Source: Dipylidium caninum (lineage: Eukaryota; Platyhelminthes; Cestoda; Cyclophyllidea; Dipylidiidae). From it: a stretch of 64,000 nt of DNA. The DNA is taken from NCBI GenBank assembly GCA_017562135.1, contig QEYB01000093.1, positions 186,001-250,000 on the forward strand, written 5' to 3'. Both the position numbers and the translations under genes were made by a program. The notes under the pieces were generated by a model, which saw only the letters and a program-made list of their open reading frames with translations, searched no databases and had not been told where the DNA came from. Numbering within the stretch: position 1 is the stretch's first letter; every line of letters starts with the position of its first letter. Shown one piece after another: positions 52,224 through 64,000 of this stretch.

Positions 52224-55200
52224 CTTGGTCGCACGCGCTGGAGTCTGTGGGGAGTTCAATTCATGTTGTATTATCAGCTCACGGTTTAAAGAGTCCCTTA
52301 AAATAGACGGCTGATTTACAACCGTTTGGCTGCCTCCACCACAGTGGATAGACAGTTTAGTCGAGCATTTGGGGCTTATCTCATCGCCGCCATGATGCTG
52401 ATTCGTAGCGGCGGGGAAGATCGGGGGCAGCCAACTAGTTTCATTGGCCAGACGTTTGGGTCGCCGCGTCACCGCTTGAGGTATAGACTTACCGGCGGGG
52501 ATCGGAGGCAATACGGACCCGGTTGTGTTTTTGCGTCCGTAGTCGGTGGGGGAGGCTTGTGAAGAGTCTAAACTAGATTTGGTGTAACTCCTGCAATCTG
52601 GCCGAAGGGGCCAAGTGATGCAGAATTTGGGATCCCGACTCTTAACGACCAAGGTTGAAGGAAAAGAGGTTGGTGTGGATGGTTTGCTACAACCAATCGG
52701 GGGGCGGACAGACTTCCCAGATGGAACTAGGCGTTTCGAAGATTTAGGACTGTTTCTATAGACAAATAATATTTCGTTCATCTGTGAAATTGCTTGGTCT
52801 CGAGATATGTCATATACTATTAAATGCCAGTTTCTAACGCGTCTCACTCACCGCTCCTGAAAGTGGGGAGAAGGCGGTGTTTTTACCGGAGCAGGTTGGT
52901 CGTGATTTATTGGCAGACATAAGTGCCTGTCATTTTGGGACTCTATTGCAGATGTCCACTTAGCGACAGTGTTAGAAGAATCTACTTTCTCTACTAAAAA
53001 ACCATAAAGGGCTGGCAAATTACAATTTGTCTTAAATCTCGGTTGAAGTAAATTTGAGTCTAGCATACCGGGGCTGGGGGCCTCGATCTCTAGCGTTGTC
53101 ATCGCCTCGGTGAGAAGCATCTGCACCAGCGCTTGTGTCACTGCCTCTCTACGCGACTCGTCATCTTTTGACTTTGCCATGGTGCTACTTGTGCAGACGG
53201 CACGCTGGGGAGAAAGTGCGGTTCGAGCGTCGCCTAACTTAATTTGTTGTCTTGACCATTGGCTAAAAGGACGCAGAAGACTTTTCTCCTTCAGAGGAAC
53301 AATCAACCGCAGGAGGGAGGGCCTTAATGATAACATTGCTTCTTAGATCTATTTTTTTGTAAAATGGGTTGAAAACTTACGATTTTTGCGGAGGGGGTAT
53401 GGCAGAGTCCTCGGGAAGTACTGAAAGCATGTTTCTGTTGTTATCTGAATGCACACATAAACTGAGAGCGGCGGCCTGAGATTGCGATGCCATTCGATTT
53501 GTACGAGGCCGACTAAGCCAAGTTGTCGTTTTCGGTGGGGCGGGTGTCGGAATTCGTTGGCCTTGGATCAGGAAGGATGATCTAGTAGAAAAAGCTACTG
53601 ATAGTTAGTTGAATGCGCCCTACATGAGTGGTCTGGATCATTGAAATGGACCGGTAAGGTGAATCACATCTCAGCTCACAATCACCACTAATTAATGTCT
53701 TTATTTGTTCTCAAATTCAAAATAAAATTTTGCGTCATAGGGGAGACTTTTTACCCTTTAACATTTATACAACCATGGGTTTTGAAAGATAAATGTCCAG
53801 TTCAACAGGTAAAAACACTAAAAGTGTTCGTTGTATCAGCGAAAGCTTCTTCATGCTGTACAGGGAGACATAGATCATTTTTTTTAAGTCAGAACGGTCG
53901 TTTGAAATGTCTAAAATTAAAAGGACACAAGTAGGTAAGATAAAAAGATTGACAACTGTTCATCGCTACACGAAATTTAAATAAAATTAAAGCATTTCTG
54001 GAAAACCACCACCCTGTAAATGCACACTAAAGTATAGGATTTTTTTACCACCACTCGTCAGCAGAGGACTTCCATTTACTTCTGACCACATCATTGTACT
54101 TTTTACGAGACTAGACAAAGTCATGTTAAATTTATGTTGGGACGACTAACGGCGGCGTTTCGTTGTCGAAGACATACTGGTCTATGCTAGTAATTTATAT
54201 TGCCATAACGTCTAATATTTACGAATCATAATGAATCCCTCCGGAAATTGCTCGAGATTAAGACACTATCATATAAGTGCATTTATGCATTAAGCATAAT
54301 TTTCATCTGTTCAGACAAAAGTTGATGCCTTGGAGACAAAATCCAACAATGACGGGCGTCGGTGCATTGTTGATAAACGCTCCTCGCCATAGTAATAGAA
54401 AACTCTTCCGTACCTCACAAATTTACGCGTTAATTGCAAGATGTGACTCAAGAGAAGAAAGAGCTGACGACTTTCTCAACCAACTATCCCAATCCTAAAG
54501 ACGGAAATAATATATTTTCTTCAATGGTCAACCTTCATGCTCCAAAGCATTTAATCAAAGGGAGGATAAATAGGCAGTTGATAAAATTGTCAACTCCTTG
54601 TCTACGGAAAGATCTTGCGACACCAATGGCCACAGAAATCAAGCAAGAGGATAAGTTTAGAGTTTCGGTGTCTTTAGTACCGTAGATGTGACGGGAGGGT
54701 GACGGGGCAACGGATACTTTACAAAGACGGATATGAGGAGAAAGCACACTGTGTCCGAACAGAGAGAGCAGCCAAGATTGCTCCCCAGATAAGTAGCTTA
54801 TTGACAGCGGTCCTGAGACTACAAATATGTGACCTAAAATGTGGCGGAGAGATGAGGTGGATTGTTGAAACACATGAACTTCGTGCCTACGCTATTGCCT
54901 AAATGTTAATTTGGGATAGTGGTCCGATTATCTTTTTACTCTAATGATACGGTCTTGGACATCTTAATATTAAGAACGGCACTCCAGATAAGATTACAAA
55001 TGGCTATGTCAATGCAAAATTGCCTTGCATTCTATTGCCACGGTGCTTACAAAGTGAAGCCCGATATAGCGTGGAATAGCGTTCTGTCAAGTTAACTTGG
55101 ATCACATCATGGACGGTGAGATTAATAAAATCTCAATTTTACTCACCCATCCTCCGCCGATAAAATTTGTAAAATTTGGCATAATTTTAAGCGTTTCCAT

Positions 55201-57004
55201 GAGCGGTACGTCACAATAACAGGCCAATAACAAATGAACTTCCATAATTGCTTCAATGAAGGTTGGAGAAGGAATTTAAACCGAATATATGGAGTTGTGT
55301 GCTAAGTAACCTACGTCGACAAATTGGGTGGGTCTGGCACAGAATTGAGCCTTCTATTAGTATCTGATAAGCGAAGAACCCTTCGGGTTGTGGAAATTGC
55401 TGGTTCCGGATAGCGACTGGGAGCTCTGTTCTGATGCAGCGTTGTCTGTCGCTGTCGTTGCAGTTCTCTACTGGACGCCGAAGTTGACTGGATTCGTTCA
55501 CCGTAAAGACGAAGATGGGGGAACTTTGAGATCCACTCCTTACATTCAGGCAGTAGATGTTTTACCGAAACGAAATCGGAAACTTTCGGCCGAGTAGGAG
55601 AAACTAATTAAGAAATGGCAGTAACGAGTCGATCGCAAAGAGGCTGATACATTACAACAGTGATTTAAAGCGATTTTGAATTGTACCGGTTTTTTATCAA
55701 AATAAGATAAAATATTCGAAATTTAAAGATGCATTTTCTCTTTAGGGGATAAATTTAAAAAAGGGAGTAATAACTCAGGATAAGGAGGAGGAGCAACAAA
55801 TGTGTTCGTTTCCCATAATAGTTGATCAAGTTTTCGTAAGACCATCTAAGAAATGATTTATGAAGGGGGCACGTTAAGAAGATAATATGCGATCGTGATG
55901 AAAATTTAATGGAATGAAAACAGTAATATCAACAAATTCACCGATACAAAAGTTTATTAATATCGTATCGAAAAAAATATTATGAAGCGAAATGAATCTC
56001 CCGTTGAAGAACCTTTATAACCGTCTTTTTGGTCATAAATAAAGGGGAAGTTATTCTATAAATAAACTATTGAGATAAAGTCTTGCCCACGAGATATCCT
56101 AATTATAAAACATAAACTGTAAATTGGAAAAGTTTCTAATCTCAGTGAATAACCAAAATGCATTCCATCAAGCCCCGTGAACTACTAAGAGTCAGAAAAC
56201 AGCCGATAATGGTCAAATCCAAAAATATGTTCGTAAGGTTAAGTTTTTATGTCAAAATTTAGTAAGCTGTCTCATTTGGTCAAATAAAGGCAATCATCAG
56301 TACCTTTCATTAACTCAGATGAATACCTCGATTGAGAGGAAGAGGAGCTTAAAAATGGACGTTCGGGTTCAAAAAGCATTTGATCAATAGCATTGAATAA
56401 TTGTTGAACACGCTGTGCGCCTTGTCTGTCAATTTCCTACATTTGATAGCGAAGGACATACGAAAAATAAGATTAGATTTTTATTCTAGCCGTCCAAGAC
56501 AGATATGAGACTTACACAAGCTTCATCACCCCAATCTGAGGATGTAAGGCTATTCACATCATTAGCATTAGTTGAGTAAGAATAGTCGTCGGATGTGAAA
56601 GTGTTCAAAACAAAATCCCGACTACACGGTGTGGGTGGCGGAGGTCTGGGAGTTCGGCCGCTCCAAATCAGTGATACAAGACCATCACCACCAGGACCCA
56701 GTGGGGGTATTGATAGGGCTGACTTTCCCAATTTCGAAGCCTGGTCACTTAATATATTTGGTTTGCGATCTTTAGTGTTGAACAACATTGCTAAGGTCGA
56801 GCAGGAGAAAGAATTCCCATTGGGTAGCGGCAGGCAGTTATTATTTAAGCAGCCATTGTTTAAATTATTTTCCTGTTCGACGTTTATAACCAACGTCTGT
56901 GTTGATATACTGTCTTTAGTTAGGTATCTTGACGGCAGATACTGAGAATTATGTGTGAACTGGGTAGGCATTCGGCTGGAATGTGAAGCCGGCATGCACG
57001 TCAG
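52224..57004 (-). CDS. FAM149: FAM149 family protein (cilium-linked), both ends open
   Basis: Minus-strand exons: 56516-57004, 56304-56436, 55315-55603, 53381-53581, 52852-53322 and 52224-52755; all joins keep phase. The family core is clear: TSSDWGDE, then RQGAQRVQQLFNAIDQMLFE, then PECKEWISKFPHLRLYGERI. Vertebrate FAM149B1 has SSDFSWGYGELD, VQTMFTAIDELLYE and ECQQWTASFPHLRILGRQI in the same order. The rest is Ser/Pro/Arg-rich and of low order, with LPPIP near the end as in FAM149B1. Human FAM149B1 is needed for normal primary cilia and is mutated in a Joubert-type ciliopathy. The first listed exon follows a TTTTCTAG acceptor, so an upstream exon is likely, and the last ends at a GTACGT donor, so the stop lies in an unseen exon. 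The conserved middle block of vertebrate FAM149 (VFDSVW) was not found and may be in a missed exon. Confidence 0.85.
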
Positions 57005-57579
57005 CTAGAAAAGAATATATGACACCTGTCACAGCAACGATCAGCAATTACCTGAAGAGGTTTAAATAAGAAGTAAATGGTGTCCCCGCATTACTTGCAA
57101 AATTAACGAGTAGGAAGCTCATAAAGTAAGCCAATTACCAGTATTACTTGTAGTACTTCTTTTTGAAAAACTATTTAAACCCCTTCATGACTTACCACAA
57201 TGCAAGAAGGAAACAATCATTAAGGATTCCTAGAAAACGGCGATCCCCAGAATCACCTTCGAGTGCCTACAGAAGCGGGATTTCCATTTAGCCTAAATAA
57301 CGGCCGCTGTCGACCTCTAATCTGATCATAGCGGTTGCAAATGTAACTACTTGTTGGTATAATAAAAGTATCAAAGAAGAACATTTCCTCAGCTGTTGTA
57401 TATGTAAATTTTTAATGTAACCGCACTTTATGCTTATTATAGATTTGATTGATATATAATGACCGTTTAACGTTTTGCGGTGGTTTCCACAATTCACTTT
57501 CTTAATGTCTAGCGGATCGGTTATTTAAAGTTGGACAAAAAAGGAGATATCAGGTTAAATCCTCCAGTATTAAACCAAT

Positions 57580-58237
57580 ATGGGCAACTCCCTCTTATCC
57601 ATCATCATTTCCGAATTTGCACGATACCAAACGCCTGTCCGCGGAGATGATTGGTCACAAAAAGCGTCCTCTGCATATTTTCACACATTCCCATGTTCAT
57701 TTCAGTACATCGATCTTCCGCAAAATACCACTGCTCTAGATCTTACTGTAAGAACGCCTTTACATCTTATCTGTTTATCAGGCGTTTAGATCCACCGCAA
57801 CACTTCTCTAATTTTATGACCTCTGGTGATGAAGCTCTAGATAAAGCTAAACTTTATTTCCTTCTATGTGTTACATTGCCTTCCTTGCGGTCCCTCATTT
57901 TTTGCAAGGGAAATCCTTCGTTTGACTGGGAAAGTTATTATGTCCCGGATACATTTAATTCGGTTGAATTTAATACATTTGAATCCCTAATTGAGGCCAC
58001 TCCTCCCCAGAAGAGGATTTATGCGTTTCATGTTTTAGAAATAAACAATGTTGAGGGTTGCGGAAGGGAAAAGATATCGCCTTAATCGAGCGTGACTTTG
58101 CTGCTATTAAGGTAAAATTGCATCTCCCCACTTTTGAACTACCTGCTATACGGCGACGCGAAATATTCTTTGTGGGTTCTGGCAATTTTAAATTGGTGAA
58201 TTGTCTTAACCTACTGGCGAACTATTATCTTTCATAA
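57580..58237 (+). CDS. Unrecognised protein-coding sequence with frame breaks
   Basis: Three stretches look coding but lie in different frames. From ATG 57580: MGNSLLSIIISEFARYQTPV and onward to about 57747. From about 57785 to 58083: HFSNFMTSGDEALDKAKLYF, then FESLIEATPPQKRIYAFHVL. From about 58060 to 58237: DIALIERDFAAIKVKLHLPT, then REIFFVGSGNFKLVN and a TAA. A 34-bp GTAAGA...TTTATCAG intron sits between the first two but leaves the phase wrong by one base; the second and third overlap with a shift and no intron. Explanations are a pseudogene, assembly indels or an intron I have misread. The N-terminal MGNS could be myristoylated. I do not recognise the family. Confidence 0.4.
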
Positions 58238-60121
58238 CATAGACACAGCGATTATCTGTGTTTCTGCCTGTATTTTAAGTTATGCCTTTTTGATAACTCA
58301 ATTTCGAACCCGCATTATCATTAAGAAAGAGTTGACCTAACCGATACAAACGTTGGTGTCGCATTTAAAGGGTCGTCCAAGCGATGGACTCCTATGGAAG
58401 TATTTTCCTTTAGAATCCTCTTTGACTTGGAGACTGACGACGGAGTCCGCTAGGTGATGCCGAGTAAGGAAAAAGTTAATCAGGCGGTCTGTGTTCGATT
58501 TAGGGTTTTTTTATAACGAATGATAAGAGGCCACAAAGTCGAACCTGAAACAGTACCGCTTAGCCTCACTCAACTTGTTCCCCTCAAGTCGGCCGACACC
58601 GAGTGACATGCCTCACAGGCCAGCGGTGCGGTCTTGGCCCACATCGCCCCCGGTAATAATCAACGCTAACGAAGGACGACCGGTTATGGGTTTCGCCCTG
58701 ACATCCTCGCCATATACTAGATAAAAGTGCCTTGACACCGAGCATTTCCCATTTTAGCGTCGGTGCACGCGTTGAGGAAAAACGCATCCTTAATAGTTGA
58801 GTCTCCTTAGAGGTAGTTCCCTTGTTAAATTCATTAAAAACGCCCCTCCGCAATTATAAGTCGGTACGACTCTTATCTTTAAAGGCAGATGGAAATAATC
58901 GTGAACAATTTGCGCGTAGTCAGGGATGAGAGCATATGACAGCTTTTTAAGCCGACTCTCTTAAAGCAGAAGGCTACGTGGGTCACCAGCCCCACCAACA
59001 TGGGCGTTCCAACACTGGGACACTTACCGCGATCAACGTAGCTGTGGACCACATCGTACCACTCGCGCCTGTAGCAGAGCGCGTCGTCACAGCCACCCAG
59101 AAGGCGGCATCGTGCGCATGCGAGCGACATCTTCGCCCCCACCCACTATATCGCCATGCGTCTCTACTCACACAGCTTTACACCCACGCGGACTGTCTAG
59201 GCAATCTCATAGAATTCAACGCACAACCTAGCCTGTCCACAGTTAGCCACCCAACTCTTCGACCAATGGATAATGCTAGAAAAGCTAGCCCTCCGGATCA
59301 CGGCCGAGCAAGACCACCCCGACAAACCCAGAAAGAAATTAAACCTAAAGCAGAAACAAATCTGGGATGCCAAAGGTTGGCGGATTTTCAGGCAATGCTG
59401 TTCAGCGAGCCACTGACGACAATGGACACGAAGATCTCGTTTCTCACTTGTCTGGATTGGTTGCGGACTCAAGAGGCGCCAAACAAAGCCGTTAAGCGGT
59501 ATCGAGATAAACGATATGAAAACATGCACGCCTCGAAATCTACTTGTAGACTTAAGGGCAAAACCCGATCATCGTTGGCAAAAGAAGGTAGATAAACATA
59601 TTTCTTGTAGAAAAGTGTGAATAAAAGAGGCTTTTCGTAGTGGTTTTGTTGTGAAGGTAGGAGAAGCTGAGAGAAATAGGTGGGGGAGGGGGCGAAGCGG
59701 AGCGGCGAAGAGGAGGTCCGAAGAGAGTAGGGGAAATAAGAAAGTGTGATTCATATAATGGAAAATCCGACAGCAGTTGTGGATGAAACCAACGTCTCTA
59801 CCATTTTACTATCTTTTGCGAAAGTGTTGTTGCTTCTACTGCTGGCGCTGGAGCAGAAGAAGCGTGCGTGGAAACACGGGAGTAACACGATAAATTGCAG
59901 AGAAATCTGCGAAATAGTGGACACAGACAAATGACAGCATGTACAATCAACCGGGGCTGGGAGGGCGCGGAAGGTTGAGGGGAAAGGAGCTGGCTCAACC
60001 ATGCCTCCCCTTCTCTTCCTCCCAGGGGCAGTGGCAGCGGTAGGGAAGAAGCTCGACGATTTAGGTCAGTTTATGATGTGAGGGAGTGGGATAAGCGGTG
60101 TTCGATGAGGGTAGAGATCAC
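58238..60121. other. Intergenic stretch with a GC-rich open frame
   Basis: It lies 3' of the myosin gene and should hold its 3' UTR. At 58978-59595 a 205-codon plus-strand frame is open, with its last third basic and no known relative; the minus strand is also partly open there. A purine-rich run lies at 59640-59740. Probably not a gene. Confidence 0.35.
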
Positions 60122-62858
60122 TCAAGACGAATTGTTGGAATTCTTGTTGTTGGCGGTATTAGAATTGTTGGTCTCATTAAGGGTGTCCTCATTGGGTCCC
60201 GAAGCATCAAAGTCGGCAGCAGACTGGGCGTCCTCTGGGGTACCTTCGCCGCCAGCGCGAGTTGGGGGACGGGAGACACCGGTGGAACCAACGCGGGTGC
60301 CACGAACGCTACTACACCCAAATAGGCAAGAAAATTGAATAAACAATACATACAGAAGGGATGAGGGAGCAGACTACTGCACGCGTACACCAATGGAAGC
60401 AATATTATAATCCGTCACCAGATCAGGGAAGCAAACAACAGACAACACGCCCAAGAAACGAGAAACACTACACTGATTGTGTCGACAACAGCACGACACT
60501 TTACCATTTATCCGTCGTATGGTCTAGTTGTCCTAAGGAAAATATCGGTAGGACATGGTAATAAAAGCAGGACCGATATGAAAACTGGAACTGGGACCCT
60601 GGAACACATACAAACACAAAAAATCAAGCAAAAAAGGGAAGGCGCAAAGCTAGGATTGTAAACCGGCGACAACAATAACAACAGCAAAATTAAAATCGCC
60701 GACATGGAAATTACAATATGTCAAAGGATTCTTGGTCTGAGTCGCCATTGAGTGCGTCCATTGCTCTAGAAGAGAACCTGGGAGGATGAATGCGGTTACA
60801 AAACTGATTGAAACAGGCATGCAAATAAACGAAATAAATCAAACGCAATGGAAATCGGCAAACTAAATACGACGCAGAGGGGGATAAAAAATTTTTCCGT
60901 CATAATTATTTTAAATACCCTCTTGCGTGGACATAAAGCACACTTCACCTGTGAAGCAGGTAGTGGGAACCGTCGAAACGACCATCAGCATACCACGTTT
61001 GGCTATTCAGACAGTGAAAAGTTATGCGAGGAAGGAAGGGTTTGGTGGTGTGCAATGGGGCAAAATACTGCCCAAATAAAAGTTTTATGTGGACGGAAGA
61101 ACAAGGTGACCTTCCCAAAACTTAGATATGACACGCATGTAATTCCAATGCCCAAGTTTCAATGGTGTGTATAGCGGGAGATGGGGATTAAAAAGCAGTT
61201 AACTAATTAAAACGTACCGGTTGAGTTTGGACCGGAGCATCTGGAGTTCACGTTCAACGGCCTCCTTCTGCTCAGTGGTCTCCTCCAGGTCGCGTTGAAT
61301 ACGGCGTTTCTGCGTCCTTAAATTACTCGCCTCGTCTTCCATCGCCTCCAAATTCTGCTTGCTTCGCTTGCAAGCATTTTGCGTCTTCTCAAGTTGATCT
61401 TTCAACTGTGCCACATAAGATTTTTCTTCTTCCAACTATGGAGGAAAAAATTCCTTCAAAATCAGTAACACCAAGAAATAGGGGATCTTTTAATTTTTAA
61501 GAGTCATGCAGTAATGGAATAGTTTGCTCCTTTTTACTACTACAATCGGCCGTCCTTTATATCATGAGTCGGTTTAGCGGCAAGCGGCAGCGGTTGTGCG
61601 TACACAACGGTGCGTCGGGAAGCGGGAAAAGAGGGGCAGAGCTATGACTCGATGGTAGTTAGCTGCGCTGAAGATTAAGAGGGGGATAAGGCGGAACTGA
61701 ATGACACCAACCTAAGAAGGACAACCCGATGACGACCCTGATTTCGGTAATGAGGGAGCGCACCGTAACACTTGTCTCTACGATTTTTCCAGAAGCGTTC
61801 TGTGCTATAAACGATGGGAGCTCATTCTAAAGTGCCCATAATGATCGAACGACACGGATTTTCAGATGGGGATGATGAACCACATATTCGAAGTCCGCGA
61901 CTTCAACAAGCTAACAGATGGCGAATATGAACACAACTTTTGTGACTGTAATAAAAAGGTCGTACAAGAAAGTGGGAGGGATGTTTGGATAAGGATATTC
62001 TGAGTTCTGGGAAGCATGAGTGACGCCGATGCCATTCCGGTGTAAAATTCAAACGGACAGTAGGGCAATGAAATGACATGGGATAAGCACTGGCGTGGAT
62101 GGGAAGGAAGGTGTAGACGCGCCATACCTATTCCAGGGCTGCTTCTCGGCTATTGTAAAAACGAAACACAGCATAAATTGGCACTGGTAAGTACACTTGG
62201 TCTTGTTCGTGAATAGTCAAGATCAACGACTTCACAAATTGAAATTTCCCGTGATAGTTAATAAGCCCAGATTAATGTGGGCGTTGCTAGGATATCATTT
62301 GAGTCTGCGAAAAACAAGGCGTGAGCTGACTCTCCTCCAACGAGCCATATATGGTCACGACCACAGGAGGAAACGGTTCCTCTTCAGACACGCGCACCAA
62401 GCACGCGCGCATGACTGGGACCGGTGATAGTGGTGAAAGAAGGCACAAGAAATCCCACCTGCAGCGAAACCTCTTTGAGACGCTTCTCCAGGCGACGAGC
62501 AATGCGAGAACTGTTTTGCCGCTCTTTATTTTCATTCTCCAGCTGTTCGTCCATTGCAGCCAGACGTTCTTCCATTGCTGAGACCTGCAGCTTAAGTCGT
62601 TTGCCGCTGTCACGCTCTTGTTCAGCGAGCTTTTCACGCAACTCCTTGACTTGTTTCTCGAGGGTAGCGCGTTGGGCTTCAATACGCTGTGCGTTAGTGC
62701 GTTCAAGGCCGAAGTCGACCTGGGCCTGTTCGAGCAGACCGAGGGTGCGCTTGTAACGATCTTCGGCTTCCTCTCGAGCCGTTTGGGCTTCGTCTAACTC
62801 TTCGTCACGATGCATCATTGCCGACTCCAAGCGTTTCTTCTCTTCCATTAGTGTATTC
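60122..62858 (-). CDS. Myosin II heavy chain (non-muscle type), C-terminal exons only
   Basis: The last three exons on the minus strand are 62459-62858, 61218-61435 and 60122-60311 (TGA), joined in phase. They encode the end of the coiled-coil rod: EEKKRLESAM, then DFGLERTNAQRIEAQRATLE, NENKERQNSSRIARRLEKRL, KEVSLQLEEEKSYVAQL and EASNLRTQKRRIQRDLEETT, ending REL-MLRSKLNR. These align with the last part of vertebrate MYH9/MYH10 (RRTEKKLKDVLLQ, ANASRRKLQRELEDAT, SSLKNKLRR). A non-helical tail of about 60 residues follows, rich in Gly/Arg, then Glu/Asp, then Asn/Ser. In myosin II this tail and its phosphorylation control filament assembly. The non-muscle or smooth class is favoured because striated muscle myosins end almost at the rod. 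Motor, neck and most of the rod lie beyond 64000. Confidence 0.92.
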
Positions 62859-64000
62859 CTTAAGGAAGAAGGTGGAAGTGACTATGGACCGGAGAATCGA
62901 CATAAAGAAGAGCGTAACGAATCGGAGTGGCGCATGAAAAGGAATGACCCATTATTTAAAACGGCCTAAAGATTTTAATTTAAAATGGGTTATTTTCCAA
63001 GTCATAAGACTTCGTGGCCTAGTGGCGGAAGCGCCATGCGTTTAAACTCGGAACAAACCTTCTGCTTCTTAGAAACAGTAGATCAAGCTAAGATAGCTCG
63101 GATTCGTAGACAATATCATGCCGCCGAAATGTGAATCAGGTCAACCGAATCAAACTGGATTTGCGTCTCAAGACTGCTTAACTAGTGAAGTCGGTCCAAA
63201 TCTACCAAACGCACGGCGGTCAAAAAAGAAAAGTAAAATCCTGTTTAGGGTACTTAAACTCAAAAAATTCAGTTCTCTTTCTACAAGGGCTTAGTAACAG
63301 AAGTACCGATTATAAACGTGGCATTGTGGAATAATTGTTTTTTTGGTTCAACATCTCGGGTGATGAAAAATTATTTTACAAAACTTTAACTAATCAACGA
63401 AAGACAATGTAGCTACTGTCAAATTAGCATACATCGGGACATGGATACAGGCGGACCAAAGGCTTGGGTACAACAAAACCCCGAGGGGAGAGAATATAAT
63501 GTCGGACCTGTTGGCATTCAAAAAACGTGATAATTAAACTTTTGCATCATTTCATCTATGACAAAAACTTAATGTCCGGCCACTAGGCAACTCGACACAA
63601 CGGAGACACCCGGATAAATTAGGGTCTCGAGAAATCACAGAAAAGGGCCGGACCCCGTCATTCATTGCCAGCCGTGGGAGACAGAGGGTAAACAAAGGGA
63701 GTCGTGCGTCAAACCCACATACGAGCCAATCAACCGGTTGGCCAATCGCCGACGGAGGCGGGGACATGCGCACGAGAGGTGAGGCGTCCTAATTCGGCCA
63801 TGGGTATGCGTCATCGCATCAGTCACAGCACCGGGACGGGGATTTCGCCCCTAGTCTGTTGTGTCAGCCAGTACACACACGGCACGCACAAATAAACGCG
63901 GCGGTAATGGGGGTCTTAAGTCAACAATGTGACCTGTAAGGGGCGGTCAAGATTATCCATGCCATGACACCTTCAATTTTCGAGACTACAATCTTATTCA
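62859..64000. other. Myosin intron, no exon seen
   Basis: No further rod exon is visible to the window edge, so the intron upstream of 62858 exceeds 1.1 kb. A TGGCCTAGTGG motif at 63016-63026 matches a tRNA A box, but no B box or cloverleaf follows. Confidence 0.5.

Noticed and set aside
54041..54140. Possible extra FAM149 exon (minus strand, LVKSTMMWSEVNGSPL)
   Set aside because: It has an acceptor and a donor, but its end phase does not fit the 53581 exon and it does not match the expected conserved block.
58978..59595. 205-codon plus-strand frame
   Set aside because: Long for chance, but GC-rich, unlike any family I know, with the opposite strand also partly open; kept only as a note.
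63010..63080. tRNA-like A box (TGGCCTAGTGG)
   Set aside because: No B box, acceptor stem or anticodon arm follows at the right spacing. At best a tRNA relic or SINE fragment.
1..64000. CRISPR arrays, operons, phage or plasmid features
   Set aside because: Nothing of the kind was seen; gene structure is clearly that of an animal genome.

Overview
This window is nuclear genomic DNA of a flatworm-like animal, most likely a parasitic flatworm (cestode or trematode). The evidence is split genes with GT-AG introns, animal gene families, and a series of micro-introns of only 31-40 bp mixed with introns of several kb, a pattern known from parasitic flatworms. The species cannot be named from the sequence alone. 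I found no operons, phage, CRISPR arrays or bacterial features.

Layout. 1-4 kb: a GC-rich block with a TATA box, then two exons of a Snail-type zinc-finger repressor (+). 4-12.3 kb: mostly non-coding, with a few uncertain coding-like stretches at 7.2-8.2 kb. 12.4-13.3 kb: a two-exon TMEM170 gene (+). 14.3-14.9 kb: a complete PIN1 prolyl isomerase gene (-), head to head with a complete SMNDC1/SPF30 splicing-factor gene (+, 15.5-16.8 kb). 18.8-20.1 kb: CCDC102 coiled-coil gene (-). 22.4-22.8 kb: intronless histone H2A (-) with a CCAAT-rich promoter. 24.8-37.8 kb: a long multi-exon gene (+) whose N-terminus resembles HAUS6, a subunit of the augmin microtubule-nucleation complex. 43.9-46.3 kb: synaptobrevin/VAMP (-). 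50.9-51.5 kb: a small unrecognised coiled-coil gene (+). 52.2-57.0 kb: FAM149 family gene (-). 57.6-58.2 kb: unrecognised coding sequence with frame breaks (+). 60.1-62.9 kb: the last three exons of a non-muscle-type myosin II heavy chain (-), whose 5' part lies beyond the window.

The genes are unrelated housekeeping, cytoskeletal and regulatory genes and do not form a pathway. Several touch microtubules, cilia or the cell cortex (HAUS6-like, FAM149, CCDC102, myosin II), but I treat that as coincidence of neighbourhood. Exon limits were set by hand: each splice had to have GT/AG and the two exons had to join in matching phase. Introns hold at least one dispersed repeat family, seen twice inside introns of the HAUS6-like gene. 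I saw no clear novel system; the most useful leads are the micro-intron chain, the shortened Snail protein, the H2A gene without a visible histone stem-loop, and the unrecognised genes at 50.9 and 57.6 kb.
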